Source: 13-2-20CM-66-19 sp035632655
GTDB lineage: Bacteria; Pseudomonadota; Gammaproteobacteria; Steroidobacterales; Steroidobacteraceae
NCBI GenBank assembly: GCA_035632655.1
Contig: DASQGK010000146.1
Span: forward strand, 1 to 64,000
Direction: 5' to 3'
Length of the DNA: 64,000 nt
The notes under the pieces: model-generated
The model's database searches: none
Told to the model about the DNA's origin: nothing
The model's input: only the letters and a program-made list of their open reading frames with translations
Program-made: the position numbers and the translations under genes
Shown here: positions 61,521-64,000 of the stretch, one piece after another
Position numbering within the stretch: the stretch's first letter is position 1
Layout: every line of letters starts with the position of its first letter

Positions 61521-63167
61521 TCAGGTAATGCCGAACAGCTTTGCGGCCTGCTTGAGCGTCACCCATACCCCGATCGCGATCGGAATGCCGACCGCCAGCC
61601 ACGCCGCCGTGACCACCCAGCCGGGTGAAGGCGCCCCGTCCCCCGCCGTCCCGGCGGATGCCGCGGCGCCGGTGCCGTGCCTCTCGGCCGCATCGAGCTC
61701 CGCTTCCTGCTGCGCAGTCATGAAGTGCTTCTCGGCCACCGGTCGCACCATGATGTTACAGATGAGCCCGATCACGAGGATCCCGGCGAGGATGTACATC
61801 GTGATGGTGTAAACCTGCGCGTGGGCCACTCCGTGGCTGAGCTGGTACTCGCGAATATAGTTCACGATCACGGGCCCGAAGATGCCGGCCGCCGACCAGG
61901 CGGTGAGCAGCCGCCCGTGAATGGCGCCGACCACCCGCGTTCCGAAAAGGTCGGCGAGGTAGGCCGGTACGGTGGCGAAGCCGCCGCCGTACATCGAGAT
62001 GATGATGCAGAAGAAGCCGACGAAGAGCGCCAGGTTGGCGGTCGCTGCGGTCCAGGGGATCGAGGCATAGAGCACGATGCCGAGGCACAGGAACACCATG
62101 TAGGTGAGTTTGCGGCCGAGGTAGTCGGAGGCCGACGCCCAGCAGAACCGCCCGGCGATGTTGAAGAGTGACAGCAGTCCGGTGAAGCCCGCGGCGAGCG
62201 TCGCGATCGATGCGTGCTGGGCGGGAGTCAGCTGCTCGAACGGCAGGTTGACCCCGATCAGCCGGCCACCGAAGACTTCCTGCAGGAGAGGGGAAGCCAT
62301 GCCGATGATGCCGATGCCGGCCGTCACGTTCAGCGCCAGGACCCCCCACACGAACCAGAACTGCGGCGTCCCGGTGGCGACGTTCAGACCCACATTGCGC
62401 GTGGTGATCAGCGCTTTGCTCGCCTTCGGTTCCCAGCCCCGGGGCTTCCAGCCCTGCGCCGGCAGGCGATAGCCGAGCGACCCGCAGATCATGTAGATGA
62501 AGTAGATGGCGGCGAGGGTGATGAACGTCTGCCAGACGCCCACCGAAGTGGAGGTCTCGTAGAACTTCATCAGGCGGTCTGCGAGCGGTGCGCCGATCAT
62601 TGCGCCGCCACCAAAGCCCATGATGGCCATGCCGGTCGCCATGCCGCGCCGGTCCGGGAACCACTTGATGAGGGTCGAGACCGGTGAGATGTAGCCGAGT
62701 CCGAGACCTAAGCCGCCGATGATCCCCGAGCCTACCCACAGCAGCCAGATCTGGTGCACGGTCACCCCGAACGCCGAGATGAGCAGTCCCCCGCACCAGC
62801 AGAAGGCGGCGGCGAACCCCGCTTTGCGCGGACCCACGCGCTCGAGCCACCCACCCCAGATCGCCGATGCCGTTCCGAGGAACACGAAGAACAGCGTGTA
62901 CATCCACCCGAGCATGGAGATCTTCCAGTCGCAGGTGGTGGTGAAGACAGTGTCGAAGAACGGCAGGTCCTTCGGGCAGTCGATGGCCTTGGTGATTCCG
63001 AGTGCTTTGTGCAGTGGCAGCCAGAACACCGAGAAGCCGTAAGCCATGCCGATGCACAAGTGGATCGCCAGAGCGCACGGTGGAACCAGCCAGCGGTTGA
63101 AGCCTGGTTTCGCGATGTAGCGCTGCTTGTCGAAGAGACTGAGGGAGCTCACGTTCGCTGCGGACAT
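61521..63167 (-). CDS. OFA-family MFS transporter (oxalate/formate antiporter-like)
   Basis: Organic-anion exchanger or carrier; substrate unproven. 548 residues from ATG 63167, preceded by a good TAAGGAGCGAGG ribosome site. Twelve MFS membrane segments; the loop after segment 1 (about residues 60-82) has two cysteines (DCPKDLPFF and TTTCDWK). The MFS loop motif is seen in WFPDRRGMATGMAIMGFGGG, and GGFATVPAYLADLFG is typical of OFA members. Unusually, after a Glu/Ala/Gly linker the last 30 residues form an extra membrane helix (WVVTAAWLAVGIPIAIGVWV) like the separate small subunit of some OFA carriers. Confidence 0.85.
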   Translation of the reverse strand: MSAANVSSLSLFDKQRYIAKPGFNRWLVPPCALAIHLCIGMAYGFSVFWLPLHKALGITKAIDCPKDLPFFDTVFTTTCDWKISMLGWMYTLFFVFLGTASAIWGGWLERVGPRKAGFAAAFCWCGGLLISAFGVTVHQIWLLWVGSGIIGGLGLGLGYISPVSTLIKWFPDRRGMATGMAIMGFGGGAMIGAPLADRLMKFYETSTSVGVWQTFITLAAIYFIYMICGSLGYRLPAQGWKPRGWEPKASKALITTRNVGLNVATGTPQFWFVWGVLALNVTAGIGIIGMASPLLQEVFGGRLIGVNLPFEQLTPAQHASIATLAAGFTGLLSLFNIAGRFCWASASDYLGRKLTYMVFLCLGIVLYASIPWTAATANLALFVGFFCIIISMYGGGFATVPAYLADLFGTRVVGAIHGRLLTAWSAAGIFGPVIVNYIREYQLSHGVAHAQVYTITMYILAGILVIGLICNIMVRPVAEKHFMTAQQEAELDAAERHGTGAAASAGTAGDGAPSPGWVVTAAWLAVGIPIAIGVWVTLKQAAKLFGIT

Positions 63168-63261
63168 TCCTCGCTCCTTATTCTGTGTTCTGTAGTGCCC
63201 AGCGGGAGTTACCCCGGCTCCGAGGACTGCGCCGACGGGCCGGGGGATGTGCAATCGACGC

Positions 63262-63343
63262 TTGGTTCGCTTTTTTGTTAGGCTAGAGCTAGAGCCTCAC
63301 TCGGCGCAAGCCCCGCCCGGCGACAAGCCGCACGGGGCGTTTT
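63262..63343 (+). other. Possible short transcript with terminator hairpin
   Basis: TTGGTT (63262-63267) and TAGAGC (63284-63289), spaced 16 bases, look like a promoter. A GC hairpin follows (GCCCCG 63310-63315 with CGGGGC 63333-63338), then GTTTT. Together they could give an RNA of about 50 bases. Weak evidence; the hairpin alone may just insulate tRNA-Cys. The rest of the 216-base gap shows no gene. Confidence 0.3.
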
Positions 63344-63383
63344 ACTATCAGAATGCGGCGCCTGAGGCGCGTCCGCCCCCGAT

Positions 63384-63457
63384 GGCTAGGTGGCAGAGTG
63401 GTCATGCAGCGGCCTGCAAAGCCGTCTACGCCGGTTCGATTCCGACCCTAGCCTCCA
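63384..63457 (+). tRNA. tRNA-Cys (anticodon GCA)
   Basis: 74 bases with encoded CCA. The acceptor stem GGCTAGG pairs with CCTAGCC; anticodon stem CGGC/GCCG around loop CTGCAAA (anticodon GCA); T loop TTCGATT. The next gene, 181 bases downstream on the same strand, is an integrase, so the 3' half is a probable attachment site. Confidence 0.95.
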
Positions 63458-63592
63458 ATCACCTGTTTCGGCGCGTCTGTTTGCGTCCTTCGACGCGCCT
63501 TTCCTCTCCCTAAGTTGTTGAAGCATAAGTCCTTGCTCGTCTGCAGCCGTCTGAGGGCGTCTATTGATGACGCAATTTGTGTTGGGTGCATA

Positions 63593-63622
63593 TTGGGGGT
63601 ACGGTCCGGCCTTGGGGGTACG
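63593..63622 (+). repeat. Short direct repeat between tRNA-Cys and the integrase
   Basis: TTGGGGGTACG occurs at 63593-63603 and again at 63612-63622, a 19-base period. It lies 17 bases before the integrase start and may be an arm-type integrase or excisionase site, or part of the integrase promoter control. Confidence 0.5.
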
Positions 63623-63638
63623 CAAGTGTTAGGTCGCC

Positions 63639-64000
63639 ATGCTCAACGACACGAAGGTTCGCAACGCCAAGCCGCGTGAGAGGCCCTACAAGCTCTTCGA
63701 TGAGCGTGGGCTGTATCTGCTCGTCACGCCGCCTGGTGGTCGGCTCTGGCGCCTGAAGTACCGCATTAACGGGCGCGAAAAACTGATTTCGCTCGGCGCG
63801 TACCCGGATGTCTCGCTGAAGCGCGCGCGTGACCGCCGCGACACTGCGCGCAAGCTCATCGCGGATGCGGTCGATCCCAGCGCCCAGCGGCAGACGGAGC
63901 GGGCCGCGCTCGCACAGTGCTTCGAGGATGTGGCCAACGAGTGGCTCGAGCTACAGAGCAAGTCCCTGGCGCCAGAGACCATCTCAATCCTCGGCGCGCG
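63639..64000 (+). CDS. P4-type tyrosine integrase (3'-truncated by window end)
   Basis: Site-specific recombinase of a genomic island or prophage. 120 residues are visible from ATG 63639 and the frame is still open at the window end. The N-terminal DUF4102/arm-binding domain is clear: LNDTKVRNAKPRERPYKLFD, GLYLLVTPPGGRLWRLKYR and LGAYPDVSLKRARDRR; a core-binding domain begins near residue 100 (FEDVANEWLELQSK). The catalytic domain lies beyond the window. The position just after tRNA-Cys fits integration into that tRNA gene. Confidence 0.88.
   Translation, partial: MLNDTKVRNAKPRERPYKLFDERGLYLLVTPPGGRLWRLKYRINGREKLISLGAYPDVSLKRARDRRDTARKLIADAVDPSAQRQTERAALAQCFEDVANEWLELQSKSLAPETISILGA

Noticed and set aside
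1..64000. CRISPR arrays, insertion sequences, rRNA genes or prophage structural genes
   Set aside because: None seen: no regularly spaced repeats, no transposase or terminal inverted repeats, and only the integrase at the right edge suggests a mobile element besides the intein.

Overview
This is a GC-rich bacterial chromosome segment. It most likely comes from a gammaproteobacterium, perhaps a Steroidobacter/Nevskia/Xanthomonas-like lineage. The pointers are a fused aspartokinase-homoserine dehydrogenase (ThrA), a fused siroheme synthase (CysG), the DUF934-CysI pair, a class II DAHP synthase and E. coli-like aconitase, FumC and PurB. The genus cannot be told from the sequence alone. Genes are tightly packed with many ATGA/GTGA overlaps, and no gene-free stretch exceeds about 220 bases.

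Layout. 1-5510: the end of a phenylacetate degradation operon (paaC, cut by the window edge, then paaD-paaE-paaG-paaI-paaZ), followed by a flavin halogenase-like gene. 6880-15205: molybdate transporter genes modC-modB, then assimilatory sulfate reduction (cysK, cysG, APS reductase cysH, DUF934, cysI) with a CysB-like regulator divergent from cysH. 15321-17870: a small hypothetical gene, a MaoC/CitE-like pair and a MocA-like cytidylyltransferase. 18039-22794: the thrABC operon. 22803-26509: a NERD-like membrane protein, an M20 peptidase, TatD and a periplasmic hypothetical. 26648-30953: a MacA/MacB-style ABC exporter. 30966-33898: a threonine aldolase-like enzyme and an ABC-2 exporter. 34004: kynA. 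34871-37981: dipZ-msrB-msrA, a periplasmic thiol/methionine-repair operon. 38080-43029: a HAD phosphatase and aconitase AcnA. 43105-51925: mnmA, a DUF7931-like gene, purB, fumC, a NUDIX hydrolase, mazG, and PepSY plus a PhoPQ-like two-component system. 51966-54673: a lysine catabolism pair. 54770-61326: DAHP synthase, family 5 UDG, uvrC, pgsA and a diguanylate cyclase. 61430-63457: tRNA-Gly, an OFA-type transporter and tRNA-Cys. 63639-end: an integrase running off the window, probably the start of a genomic island in tRNA-Cys.

The standout is in aconitase. The 1412-codon acnA frame carries a complete 516-residue intein (39973-41520) with splicing motifs and a LAGLIDADG-type endonuclease. It sits inside the CxxC that binds the [4Fe-4S] cluster, so the second cluster cysteine is also the +1 splicing nucleophile and active aconitase cannot form without splicing. 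Other notable signals are a five-unit Met-every-fourth-residue linker in DipZ, encoded next to both Met-sulfoxide reductases; about ten genes with a -10-like hexamer only 5-12 bases from the start codon and no Shine-Dalgarno sequence (probable leaderless mRNAs); and a divergent gene pair whose start codons share the same CATG.
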